A DNA stretch of 64,000 nucleotides, from positions 2,480,001 through 2,544,000 of the forward strand of contig JAUDYN010000006.1 in the NCBI GenBank assembly GCA_030407005.1. The letters run 5' to 3'. The notes beneath the pieces were generated by a model. That model saw nothing but the letters and a program-made list of their open reading frames with translations. It did not search any database and was not told the DNA's origin. Made by a program: the position numbers and the translations under genes. Positions 15,601-26,573 of this stretch are shown in pieces (position 1 is the first letter of the stretch; each line of letters opens with the position of its first letter). The DNA is from Desarmillaria ectypa. Lineage: Eukaryota; Basidiomycota; Agaricomycetes; Agaricales; Physalacriaceae.

Positions 15601-17179
15601 AGCTGACATGGTCGACGTCATCGTATATTCCGTTCAAGGAGCGACTGCTTTGTTACAATATCTTGCGGGAGGTTAGTTGGTATTTTAGTTGCAAAAATGG
15701 CGTCCATTCATATCATCTGATGCAGGCGATTATGACGGTGATCGAATTCTGGTCATTTGGGCACGAGCTATCGTGGACACCTTTCGGAATGCCCACGAAG
15801 ATTACATAAAGCCACCCCCTGGATTTGAAGATCTTTTCGAAAGAGACACGATAACTGTTGATGATTTTTGTCCGGGAATGGCTTCTGCATCATCTCATTC
15901 CAAAGCCAAGGAGTTGCAGACCCGTCTCCTTGCCCCATTGAGCTTTCCTTCTGCAGTGGGAGAAATCTCAGCTTTCCATGACGACTATGTGTATACGAAG
16001 GGATACAATCACCCAGATACGCTCTGCGCAGGACATGCGTAAGTCGCATGTATCTTATAACCACATTGATTCCTATGTTCACATCGAATGCAAAATAGAT
16101 TTGCCAGAATAATGGATTCGGCAAAGACCGGGTATCGATTGAAGCCGGATTCTCTCCTCCAAGGGACCCAGAAGAGGCAAACGCCTCAGTGGAGGACAGT
16201 GCAAAAGAGCGCCAAGCTCCCCAAGATGTCGAGTAGCAATTCTGAAAATGTGGTCGGGAACAAGAGCAACTTGCCACATTGCAAGAGACTCATAGACGAG
16301 ACTCATATCATCGGGCAATACACCATGAACAACATAACCACAGCCATGCAAGAGAACGTTGCGGACTGGGCGAAGGTTTCAGCTCGCATGCTGCCCCACT
16401 ACACCGCTCTACCTAATGATCTTTCCCAGCCGTGGAATGATGCGAAGTCATTAGGCGAGTATCAGGGCGATCTTGCCATCATCCAAAGACATGTCGACGA
16501 TACGTATGTAAAGTGGCTAAAGGTCAGAAAAAACAAAAAAGAATTCGAGAAACTTCTTTTCCACTTCGACATGTTTCCATCCATTGATAACTTACGACAC
16601 ATCACCGACAAATAGCAGCTTGCTCTCCTTCGTGCTTCCTGTGCCTATATCAAGAATGGCTCTGGCGGCCACCGCTTCGCTTTTCATATTTCTCCCTCCA
16701 TCCTCTCCGACAAGTTTGTCATGGATCGTATATTGAACGCTCTCAGAGATACATTCGAAAAGGGCATGACGGCGTTGGAGCATTTAACGCGCAACGAGGT
16801 GGCATACATTCCTGACATGGTTCTTGCCGAGACATGGCAAACCTTGACCAGCGTCAAGGAGCATCGGAAAGATCTGGAGATCATCAAAAAGCATGTTGAG
16901 GATGTGTATGTGCAGTGGCAATCTACGATGAGCCGGCCGTATAACGAAAAGACCAAACGACGACGCTTAGCTTGTTCTAAGGCCTTTAATTCACTCCCAA
17001 CACCTGCGGACATGCGTTTGCTTAAAGACAATGCGCTAGTTTCCCGTTTGCGAGCCTCTTACGCCTACGTGAGATATCACGGAACCGACAGAGACCATCG
17101 CTTTGCGTTCGAAATGGCTTTCAGGGAACTTTGCCACATGAAGGCCACTGTCAGTGGTCAGGCTAAGATTATGACGTGA
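12622..17179 (+). pseudogene. RNA-dependent RNA polymerase (RNAi/quelling type), probably decayed
   Basis: Eukaryotic RdRPs copy single-stranded RNA into dsRNA that Dicer cuts into small RNAs. Identification rests on ordered motifs: WYGG (about 13847), SLKRRFGSWCFL, LFKRPLVIWDAVFRAF, MTDGC (14458), ARLSAEVIINLEHNGVP, MELLDSGFLPD, the catalytic DYDGD (15728-15742, fitting DxDGD) and MDSAKTGYRLKP. The proposed start at 12622 opens an acidic N-terminus. Lesions: a 7-bp tandem duplication (14360-14373) puts an in-frame TGA just before a splice donor; the MTDGC exon has an in-frame TAA upstream with no acceptor between; the frame slips by one base near 15234; and TAG at 16613-16615 interrupts the C-terminal helical region. 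That region is then repeated in the same frame to 17179. Catalytic residues survive, so decay looks recent. Family assignment is strong; pseudogene status assumes the assembly is correct. Confidence 0.75.
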
Positions 17180-17345
17180 GGGTTTTACGATCGTATGAAG
17201 TTGAAAGTTTTGATATGATTTTTCTTCTTTTTTGTATACCCCTTCGACTTACACCATCCCAGATTACACCATGTTGTAACATTCGCACGCACATTAAACT
17301 GTATCGTATATGTACCACACAATGTATACTGTACACGATCCAAGA

Positions 17346-20080
17346 TTATATTACAACAGTATCATCCTCTGCGGGCTCCTGGACGGACAGAAGGGCATCA
17401 AGTTCTTTCAGCCGTTTCTCCCACGCGTCAACTTCCTTCAGTTTGTTCTCCAGGGTGATTATCTCTCTGTCGATGCCCACACGTTCCTCCGCCGTACCCA
17501 CGCGCGTCAAAGTCCAACTACCCGTTCCATCACCGTGCAATGTCAACAATCGCGTATGATACTTCGACAGTGATGGACTAAATGAATCATTAATATCAGG
17601 TTGCTAGCCTGGAATACGGCACGTACCGTAAGGATATGGTGATCAAGGTGATACCCTGGGCCTTGAGATGTTCGTACATGCGTCCTTCAACGTCACTAGA
17701 CACAGCGCTCGTACATTCTAAAACAACATCAGAATCATTCGTCACCGTACACAGAGCACGTACCATCCAAAATCACGAACTCAGGCCTATGATAGAAAAC
17801 CCGGGCTAGACTCATCTACGAAAGTCGTGAGTGTCAGCCAAACTACGCACAGACGACATGTCACCAACTCTTTGCTTCTCACCCCCACTCAACACATCCC
17901 TCCACTCCTTTCTCGTGGTCCATCCACCCTCTCTTTCCGGCAGATACGCAAGATACACCATCTCCAAGATATTCCTCAAATCCTTCTCAGTCTTCCCTGA
18001 CTCTAAATACTCCGCATACGAGTGTGGGTAAATCATTTGGTCAAGGAGACTTCCTGTAACCATATAGGCTCGTTGAGGTACCATAAACACGCCCAGGCGG
18101 TCTCCACTATTCTTGGGTCGCTTAAACTGGGCGTTTGGACCTTGCGGCGCCCACAATCCAGCTAGCACGCGCGCGACAGCTGTCTTTCCAACGCCATTAC
18201 TCCCAGTGATCATGAGATGTTCCCCTTCCCGTAAGATCAAAGAGAGATCTTTGACGAGCGGTGCAATATCCTTCCCCGTCTCTGGTGAGTCAAGTATCGC
18301 CTTGTTGGTCAACGGAATTCCAACGTCGACATGAGAGAGTTCAATGGTGTCGTCCAGTTCACTAGTCGCGGCAGGCAGGGGCGGCAGGTTATGTAGCGTC
18401 GAAAAGAGTGTGTAAAGTCGAGTCGTAAGGCCTGCTAGCTCTAACAAGTCTTTGTACGCATACATCAGTCTCCCGCCGGCGTCAGCAAGGGAAACGAGAA
18501 GACGTCGGTTAGAAATATAGCCTGTGATAATATAATGAGACTTGGAGATACCATTACAATCTACGTTGGCCTACTTTCTGTTCGATTCGCTACTGCATTT
18601 CCTTCCTCCACAGAATTGGGCTTCTCATGCTGAGCGCGCCGTCGCCGTCGCGTGTACAGAAGAGGCACCACGATGAGCACGTATCCTGCAGCTGACCACA
18701 GGTACTTGATGACAAAGTCCTCCGTCCATTCGTAAGCTATGCGGATCTACAGAAAAAGCATTAGAGGTGGCCTCTGGAAGCCGATCTTATGCTCACTTTG
18801 TAAATCGAATTCACGTGCTTGATTAATCGCATGTACGCGGCCGTAAGGATGCTCCTTTCACGAGCCCCACCATCATAGAATCTATGCGAAAATCAGGGCA
18901 AAGGCGGAAAAGGAACGGACCACGAGACTAACGCGACTTCTTCACTTTCCCGCTCGACTCTTCCCATCCCTGCTCGATACTCGCCTTCGAGGCGAGCTTC
19001 GATAGCAGCAAGTTTACCAAACGCTGGTGTCACCGCACGGAGGATTGCCACAGTCGCGTAGTAGTTGCAGAATAACAGCACTGTCCCCCGAGCTCCTAGG
19101 GATCGGGAAAGTTGACTTGTGAATAGGACAAGGTCGAGCGAGGGTTTGAGGACATTTCCGTATAACACCGACAGTGACTCTGCCCAAGACTCTACATCAG
19201 CAGTGATGTACTGGTCTACACCTTCGAGGCCCGATCGGTAGAACCGCAGGTCTGGGTACGAGGAAAGGTAGAGGTCATTGGTGTAACGCGTCAACCGCGA
19301 TCGCAGCCTGAGTGAGAGTTTTGATTGAAGATGTCGGATCTAAATATTCGGATGAGAAATGTTCCTTTGAGAACAGAAAACTCACCATTGAGTTTGTATA
19401 TGTACTAGGTATCGCGAGCAGGAACCACAACACAAGGCCTCTGAGAAAGCCTCTAGCATCCGCCCGTACCTTGATACAATGATAAGAGATGAAACTACGT
19501 CTTGCACTATAGCACGTACCAGATCCCTAACGATGATCCCATCTAGCCTTGCGACAACGATACTAAGGACCGTTCGCAACACCAAGAAGAACGAGTGCAA
19601 GGTGACTATGAAAGCCTCTTTGGACCGGAACGAGGGAATGGCTATCCGAAACAAAATTGCGCGTAGCTGACGAAAGAAGGACAAATCAATATTCGGTTTT
19701 GCTGAGGGGGGTAGAAGAGGAAAATAAGGCGCGTCTGAAGCGAACTTTGATTGTGGCGTCGGCTTGACATTGACCTGCGTGGTGCTTAGCTACGACTTGC
19801 ATTTGTACAAAACTTATCTTGAAGAGCTCACCCTAGACACCTCTTCACGATACGGAACGAGCAGAGTCTTGCTGCCATCGTCCTCCTTCACATACACCTC
19901 TTGAAGGACACGCAAGAGTTCTTCCTGAGACAGACGCTTCCTGTTGACGACCACACGAAGTTTCGCTAAAGTTTCCTTAGGGATTCCAGTCAACCTGGAC
20001 CGAAGTACGAGGACGACGGCCAGTAGAAGGAGGGATGTTCGTTTAGATGGCCATCGTATAGGCTTGGAGAAAACGGCCAT
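17346..20080 (-). CDS. peroxisomal ABC half-transporter, ABCD/PXA family
   Basis: ABCD proteins import long-chain acyl-CoAs into peroxisomes for beta-oxidation and act as dimers. The N-terminal exon (MAVFSKPIRWPSKRTSLLLL, ATG 20080) could extend to ATG 20152. The membrane domain is spread over several exons (SFFRQLRAILFRIAIPSF, LHSFFLVLRTVLSIVVARLDG, TRYTNDLYLSSYPDLRFYRS, EWTEDFVIKYLWSAAGYVL). The ATPase domain has Walker A GSNGVGKT (about 18181-18204), the Q-loop VPQRAYM, signature LSGGEKQRVG, and Walker B ending FVILDE, assembled across an intron, so the catalytic glutamate is kept. A C-terminal coiled-coil-like segment ends at 17346. About ten short introns are present. The gene converges with the RdRP relic, with 166 bp between them. 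It looks intact. Whether it is PXA1 or PXA2 cannot be settled by eye. Confidence 0.85.
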
Positions 20081-20274
20081 GCTCCGGTGGAGGCCACCGA
20101 CAACAGTGATGGTAAGAGACAAGAAGGGTTGAGGGCGGGCTGGGGTAAGCAAGTCAAGACATCAAGCCGGTCAAACACTGTGGGGTCATCGCGCTGGCAT
20201 ATGGCAGTCATACAGCAATAGCATGTGAAATTGTTTTATCAATAAGATTAGATTAGATCAAAATTACACTCTTC

Positions 20275-21044
20275 TCAAACATCTGCAGAAACTGTCTCCA
20301 CTCCTATGAAGCTCCAGTGTTGAGTATAGGTTCCATCCATAGGCATCAATTTGACCGTCACAGTATTTGGAGAAGCCTGTGTTTCATTAGCACTGGTCGA
20401 CGAACATAGCATTGAATCTACTTACACCGTACTCAGAGGCCACAGTCCAAGCCAAGTCGGTGTCAGGGTACTTGATCTGCAAAACAAAATATAAGAATAG
20501 CAAGAACAGATGAAGAAGAGGTGCTCACAGCATAGTATCCATTTCCAACAGATTCGATTGTGAATACCGTGGCATACAACGAGTTATCAGTGATAACAGG
20601 CGATTCCTAAAATCCCCGTCAGTTGATTAAGACATCCAAGGATTTACCACTAACCTCGCAGTTTTCAGTAGACGCCGATCCGGAGAAGGTCGAGTTCCCG
20701 AAAGTGTAACCAGAACCGCTTTGCGCAACTTGCCACTGTGACAAGAACATTCAGGCAACAGCATCCCATTGCAGTGCACGATAACTTACAGCAGTGCCCG
20801 GTGGAGACGAAGCGTTGGCTGGAACAGTCGGTGCGTATAAGGCCTGGTACATGCGGTCTGATTTCAGAGAGCCTGCGGTCACATTGCGATTGAAGATCTG
20901 ATACAGCCCTGGCGTGATCTAAACATGGCACAATGAGCTCTTATTCCCTTTCACTCAAGGGAGAAAAACACATACGCTCAAGTCAGCAGCATGAACACAA
21001 GCGACAGCAGCAGCAGCAGCAAACAGAGAGAGGAAGAACACCAT
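20275..21044 (-). CDS. small secreted beta-trefoil (ricin B-like) protein
   Basis: Starts at ATG 21044 with a signal peptide (MVFFLSLFAAAAAVACVHA) partly encoded by GCT repeats. Short exons follow: ITPGLYQIFNRNVTAGSL..., WQVAQSGSGYTFGNSTFSG, ESPVITDNSLYATVFTIESV, YYAIKYPDTDLAWTVASEYG and ASPNTVTVKLMPMDG...QHWSFIGVETVSADV, ending at 20275. The repeated 'Y.I.......AWT' blocks and the final QHWSF are typical of ricin-B-type beta-trefoil lectins of basidiomycetes. The product is about 150 residues and presumably extracellular. Sugar binding is inferred from fold resemblance only. An unrelated secreted protein with the same spacing remains possible. Introns are about 50-60 nt with normal ends. Confidence 0.55.
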
Positions 21045-22787
21045 GGCGTTGGCAGAACATCAAACGGATAATCACCGCCCATATTTATAGGCTTCCAACT
21101 TTTTCGGGTGTAAAACGGATAGCCATATTATGGAATAACAGTCCAAGCAGTGGCGTACAAGGGCTTAAGATCACCGTCCATAGAAGCACATTTGATGACT
21201 GTTTGATGAGTGCAACCGATCAGTTACATGTACCGACAAAATAAACGAGAATACAAAGTGCATCTGAAATGGACGCTTAGAGCTCTCGGCCATTGCAAGC
21301 CGTCGAGTGACCCCGAGCACAAAACAAAGATATTAAGCTTGATGAACCACATGTATACCTCGGATGGGCAGAAATCAAAAAATAGACTCGTCAGATCGCA
21401 GTTAAGTCGCGCGCTTTTCTGAAATGTTTCAGGTAAGCCAAGCAAATACGCGCCAACGTGATATCACATAAAAGCCATCCGTCTTGGTCTGAATACGATA
21501 TTGCCACCTTTTCGTCAGTTGCAGGGCCAGGATTGAAGAATATAATGAATGCGTACCTAATCCTCTACTGACTTACGCATGACTCTTATACACAATTGCC
21601 AGAAGGATAACATGGAAGAAAGAGGAACGAACGCGAAGTGAACGCCACAAATGACGGTCGCTAAGCAAAGGGCAAATCAGAGCAAGCCGAGACCATCTTA
21701 GTCAATGGACCGAGCGCCAAGTGCACGTCGAACGCGTCAGAATGCTTCAACCTGTACCCCAGATATCTCCGATAGTTGATGACCTGCTGAAGCAATCTGA
21801 AAGGATTATGATCTTCGGCTTCGAGAGTCGGAGCAACGTTCCTAGGACTCAAGGCGTAATTGACTCACTCCAGTACCAGTCAGAAGTCGTCATGCCATGT
21901 CAATCCAAGCAGCTGGAACACGCTCGGTGTATGTGTCCCGACCTAGACAAGAACTGGCATTCGCTTATCAGACCGTCAAGACATAGATAGGCGCCCGTCC
22001 GCTTCAACGTCGTCGTAATAACCATGAGTAGATTCAGTCCCAAAGGTCTCTTGTGACTTGAAGAAAATCTGTTCAAGACGCGCTTTGCGTTGAACGGATT
22101 CCGAGTGGATCATCCAGTCAGATATGAGCACAAGCAGAGCCTAGGCTTTCGCGTCCCAATACACTCCCTCATGGGGTGCAGCAAGCACAGTCGCGTGTCA
22201 TATCAATAAGTATACGGCGATCAGTAGCTGGCGGGTACCGAGCTTGAAGTACCGAGCCGGCATAGGCCCCGCCATATACCCACACCCGAGTAGGCGGAAA
22301 ACGTCGAACAAGTAAATCTTCGACCCAGAACATGTCACGAAGAGATGCGTCTGTCAGTCGACTTCGCGTCTGGCCCGGTAAACTTGGCGCTCGTACCTAA
22401 TGCTCAGTCAGTGGAAGCTTTGGAAAGGGGAGATAAGAGATCTTCACCGTTTTTGAAGCCTACAGTCCCTGCGCATGGTGCTGTCGACGTCGCAGATGAC
22501 TCCGAAGGAATGGAAGCAAACTTAAGAGGAAAGGAATACAATAGAACGGGGGTTAAACTTCAACCTCATGACATGTAAAACCGGAGGCGAGCTTGATAGC
22601 AATGATTCACATTGATCCATAATGACTGTTTGTACTGAGCTAGCTTGGGTATTATCGATACTTTAAAGTACCCTGTCCAATGTCATAGGGAAAGTCTCTG
22701 CTGTGTGAGTTACATACGTCTGTTCATAGGACTGAATATCACTAGCATCCAGATTAACTTGACCTAATTGGACTGCCCTTGCCTTCC
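21045..22787. other. intergenic stretch, no supported gene
   Basis: About 1.7 kb between the beta-trefoil gene and the tandem family. Only scattered frames below 100 codons occur, with no domain or exon chain. No transposon ends were recognised. Confidence 0.35.
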
Positions 22788-23615
22788 TTACCCGCTCCCG
22801 CTTCCTCGACCATTACCTGAACTGATTCTCCGGTCATGTGACGGATTAAGGATGTGCCTCAAGAGGAACTTCAAAAGGCCGCCTGCATAGGCATTTTTCT
22901 TTGGAAAAATCTTGTAAGAACCACGACTATATTCGGCTAACGCATCCTCTGTGAAGAACACAGGAGGCGGTACCGTAGTTGCCGGGTAATCGACCAAGTC
23001 CCATATGTTCACATGAACTCTTCTTATCACCTGTATGTGGCCCACTTGAGATTACTTCAGAGAGCGCAGTGAAATTGCCAAGAACATACCGCTCTGCATG
23101 CTTCAATGCTGTCCGGTATGTTCCCGTCGCCCACCAGCCCACAGAGTCTCTGCCACGCTTGAAGGTCCTTCACGTCGGCACCATATATGTCATTAAATTG
23201 TTGGGCGATAGCATCACGGAGGTCATCAAGTGCCTCGAGCCTCTCGCATTTACCCCAACCAAATTGGCTGGACATCTCACGGAATTGAGACATCGTCTCT
23301 CTACTCAGGTCATATGGATACTCTGGATACCGTGCGAAGAATGCTTCGATGGGTGTTGGTGGTCGTGTGCTGAACACATTCTGGACTCCACCGTTAAGCG
23401 TTCCAATACCCAAGTAAAACCTGCGCGTCAGCTCTATGAACTGCGCCAGCATGATATGTCTGCATTGGTTATAGTATGAGGCTGCCAGGCATTGGGCGAA
23501 GATGACTCCCATGGGCGTTATTGACAGAACGCCGCTTTGTCTTCTGTTTCTCTGGAAGAAGTTGCATTAGGTTAAGTAAGAATTGAAGTAATGGGAAACA
23601 GACCCTGAACGGCAT
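22788..23615 (-). CDS. uncharacterised basidiomycete family protein, tandem copy 1
   Basis: First of three head-to-tail paralogues. A 4-codon exon (MPFR, ATG 23615) is spliced to a basic exon. The conserved core follows: IEAFFARYPEYPYDLSRETM, a helix with FGW, AIAQQFNDIYGADVKDLQAW, QRLCGLVGDGNIPDSIEACRA; after a second intron come HVNIWDLVDYPATTV, LAEYSRGSYKIFPK, AYAGGLLKFLLRHILNPS and a short Gly/Ser/Arg tail. Compared with the other copies it carries about 45 extra residues before IEAFFARYPE, with a TPMGVIFAQ string that partly echoes the normal TPIQAFFAQ. This could be an internal duplication or an unrecognised intron. Similar proteins are common and multicopy in Agaricomycetes; no function is known. 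There is no signal peptide or membrane helix. The frame looks intact. Confidence 0.7.
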
Positions 23616-24155
23616 GGTGGTAGAGACGGTAGAACGGAGACGTCGGCTGTTTTTCACCTTCCCTTGGCCCGCATGGCCGAAAGCTCCCAGGCCCTTTCGG
23701 TGTCAGATAACTTTAGTTCAAGATGGTCTGGTCACCGCGCATTCAACGCAGTCATCAGTAAAGCAGAGTCAGACAGAAAGAAGAGCCAGTCATGAACAGA
23801 GAAGCAAAGGAAACCAAAGGAATTCCGGTCTCCTCAAATAGAACATCGGGGTAAAGTAATTACCCGTGTCACAGCAGGTGAGCAACCTGGAAGTTATACG
23901 CGGCGGGCTGTGTGGCTTCCCACGTGGAGGCCCCATGTCGGGCACTCACCTTCGATAAAGAGTCAAGTCTAACATAAGTAGAGCGACTCTTTACTCATGC
24001 GTCACCTTTCAAAGCCCAATATCTAAAAATTTCACATATGCATTAAATTTTGGAAGGATGAAATCGTAGAAACAGCGTGCGGTAGTCAATTTGTACATTA
24101 AGAAATTCGACGGATACTTCGTTAACACTTCACAGAAATTTCCTCAATGATTCCA

Positions 24156-24860
24156 CTAGTTCGACACTGTACCCCTTCTTCTTCCTCGTCCCCTTCTCCC
24201 GCCCCTTCCTGAGCTTACTCCTCGATTCCGCGAAGGATGAGATATCTTCCTCAAGAGGAACCTCAAAAGCCCGCCTGCTTTCGCATTATCTTTGGGATAA
24301 ATTTTGCGACTGGAGCGACTATATTCAGCCAGTTCAACCTCGGTGGGGAACAGAGGAGGCCAAGAATGGGTCGACGGATAGTCGACAAGGTCGCATATGT
24401 TCACAAACACACCCTCGATGGCCTACACAGCGCATCACATGAGACAAAGACAAAATTTTGTGAAATTACCAATTGGAACTTACAGCTCTACATGCACTGA
24501 TGCTGGTAGGCATGTCTCCCTGGCCCACCATCTCCCATAGTCGCTGCCATGCACCCAGATCACCCGCGTTCCCACCATAGATATCGTTAAACTGCTGGGC
24601 AATGGCATCCTGGATCTCGGAAAGCGCCTCGTTTATGTTATCGTCGTCTCTGACCCAGCCGAATTGACGCATCATGGCCCAGAATTGCTTCATAGTCTCC
24701 CCACTAGGATCATACGAAAACTCTGGATATTGTGCAAAGAACGCCTGGATCGGCGTCAAAGTTACTGATGGAGCATTAGCCCTCTTTCTTGCCTTCTTTC
24801 TCTGCAGAGAGGGTCAGGACGGGATAGAATTAAACAAAGAACACAGACCCTCGGCGGCAT
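24156..24860 (-). CDS. uncharacterised basidiomycete family protein, tandem copy 2
   Basis: Same three-exon structure as its neighbours. The first exon MPPR starts at ATG 24860. The second carries a basic run (RKKARKRA), then TPIQAFFAQYPEFSYDPSGE, a helix with FGW, AIAQQFNDIYGGNAGDLGAW and QRLWEMVGQGDMPTSISACRA. After an intron of about 67 nt the third exon carries VFVNICDLVDYPST, ELAEYSRSSRKIYPK, AKAGGLLRFLLRKISHPSRN and a C-terminal RGG/RGR-rich tail ending at 24156. The Arg/Gly tail could bind nucleic acid, which is inference. The intron positions match those of copies 1 and 3, so the array arose by duplication of a whole intron-containing gene rather than by retroposition. No stop or frameshift was seen. 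Confidence 0.75.
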
Positions 24861-25858
24861 GCTGGTAGAAGATACAAGACGTTATCTGACGTCCTTCGCC
24901 TCAATGTGACTCGTCTCAGGGTCACAAGTCCCTTCAGCGTTCTTCGTTTTCACACCACGCTTGCGTTTGGCGCTTCACTGATTCCTTACCGCATGCATTC
25001 GCTGACGCGCAAAAGATCAGACGGCGATCCTGAAACAATGAAAAGGATATATTCTAGTTAAAAGGTTCCCGGAAAGAACATCAAAGAGGATATGCGTGCG
25101 GCTTCAACTAAAGCTTGTAAAAAAAACCCTCTACCCAACCCTTAAAAACCTTACAAAACGCACGCATACCCTCCTCAACCGTCCAATTCGAGCCACTTTG
25201 AACAGGAATCGTCATCTGAATAAAGAGCAAGATCTTTCAGCAGAGTAGACGCTCAACTACCTGCAGAGTCCCGTGTTCCATAAGGCCACCAAAAGAATCA
25301 GAAGATGTTGCGTGGCTGAGCGAGTCCAGATATCCAATAGATGCCTCAGATCGTGCGGTATGCCTCAAATCTACTCGACTTTACTCGCAGGACTAGATGG
25401 CCCTTCCTCTCGTTGTACGAAATCTGGCGAATATATCTTTTGAAGCGCCAGATGCGCACTGTCGACTGCACCCCAGATAGAGCTATATCATATGGCGGTA
25501 GGCTTGATTCCTGTTGCTTTGTACTTCACAGAACGAAAAATCATCGCATCAAAGTGAAAGTCGTCGTCAGCTCGCTTTTCAAGATCGGCAGGGCACTGGA
25601 TCCTCGAGTCTACGAGGTCACCAAGTCGTGAAGGAAAGGATAGAAACCAAGACGGCCATGGTAAGAACAAAGCTCTAGCCTCAGAGGGTAAGGTACAATG
25701 GAAGCCAAGCGCTTGAGTGAAAAAAAGCTGAGAAAGGCATCATCCACGTGGCAAGCGCTAAATCTGACATTCACCTTAGATTTCCAGATTTCTAGCATAC
25801 GTACGCACGCTTAAAGTCTTTCGGAATTACATATTTTTCTGGATAACACAATTATCTA
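24861..25858. other. spacer between tandem copies 2 and 3
   Basis: No supported gene. Frames at 25341-25631 (+) and 25488-25798 (-) overlap each other and lack motifs. The spacer should hold the copy 2 promoter. Confidence 0.35.
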
Positions 25859-26573
25859 CTATTTGGATCTTCCTCGCCTTCCCGCCCCGCTTCCTGTTCC
25901 TTCCTTGGATTTTGTTGAGTTCCTTCCCCGTTTCCGCGATGGATTTAAGATTTGCCTCAGAAGAAATTTCAAAGGCCCATGTGCAACCTTTTTTGGATAG
26001 AATTTGCGAGATGACAGAGTATACTCAGATAATGCGGTCTCGGTGGCGTGCTTAGGCGGTGGAACCATGGTCGTCGGGTAATCGACTACGTCCCATACGT
26101 TCACATGGACTCTCTCAATTACCTAGATGATAGGCTAAGTGAAAAGAGAGTAGCTTGCCGCTGCCGGTGACGTACCGCTTTGCATGTGCTAATATCATTT
26201 GGTATCTCCCCTTGGCCGACAACCTCACATAGCCTCTGCCAAGCATGAAGGTCATCCACGCTCCCTCCATATATCTCGTCACATTGTTGAGCCATAGCAC
26301 CTTGTATGTCACGGAGTGTCTTGCGCTTGGTTGCCTTGTTCCATTTGAGCTGGCAAGCCATGTCATAAAATTGTGCCATTGTTTCTTTGCTCTGGTCGTA
26401 AGAGAACTCTGGGTATCGAGCAAAGAAAGTTTGAATTGGGATAATTGGCGAGGCATGTCTCCATTTTCTGCTTCTCTGTAGAACGGTTAAAATAAGTCAG
26501 AATTGAGAAGATGGCGACGGACCGTCTGCGGGACGCTGTTCGAGAATGCAGCAACGAGGCGTCTGCCGAACAT
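25859..26573 (-). CDS. uncharacterised basidiomycete family protein, tandem copy 3
   Basis: Third member of the array. The core exon reads IIPIQTFFARYPEFSYDQSK, a helix with LKW, AMAQQCDEIYGGSVDDLHAW and QRLCEVVGQGEIPNDISTCKA. After an intron of about 50 nt come HVNVWDVVDYPTTMV, LSEYTLSSRKFYPK, GPLKFLLRQILNPSRKRGR and a basic Gly/Ser tail ending at 25859. The first exon differs: the MPxR start is not preserved, and the best in-frame start is ATG 26573 (MFGRRLVAAFSNS). That gives a longer, more hydrophobic N-terminus. Either this copy gained a new start or the original first exon lies elsewhere. Otherwise the frame is open and splice sites correspond to copies 1 and 2. Confidence 0.7.
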
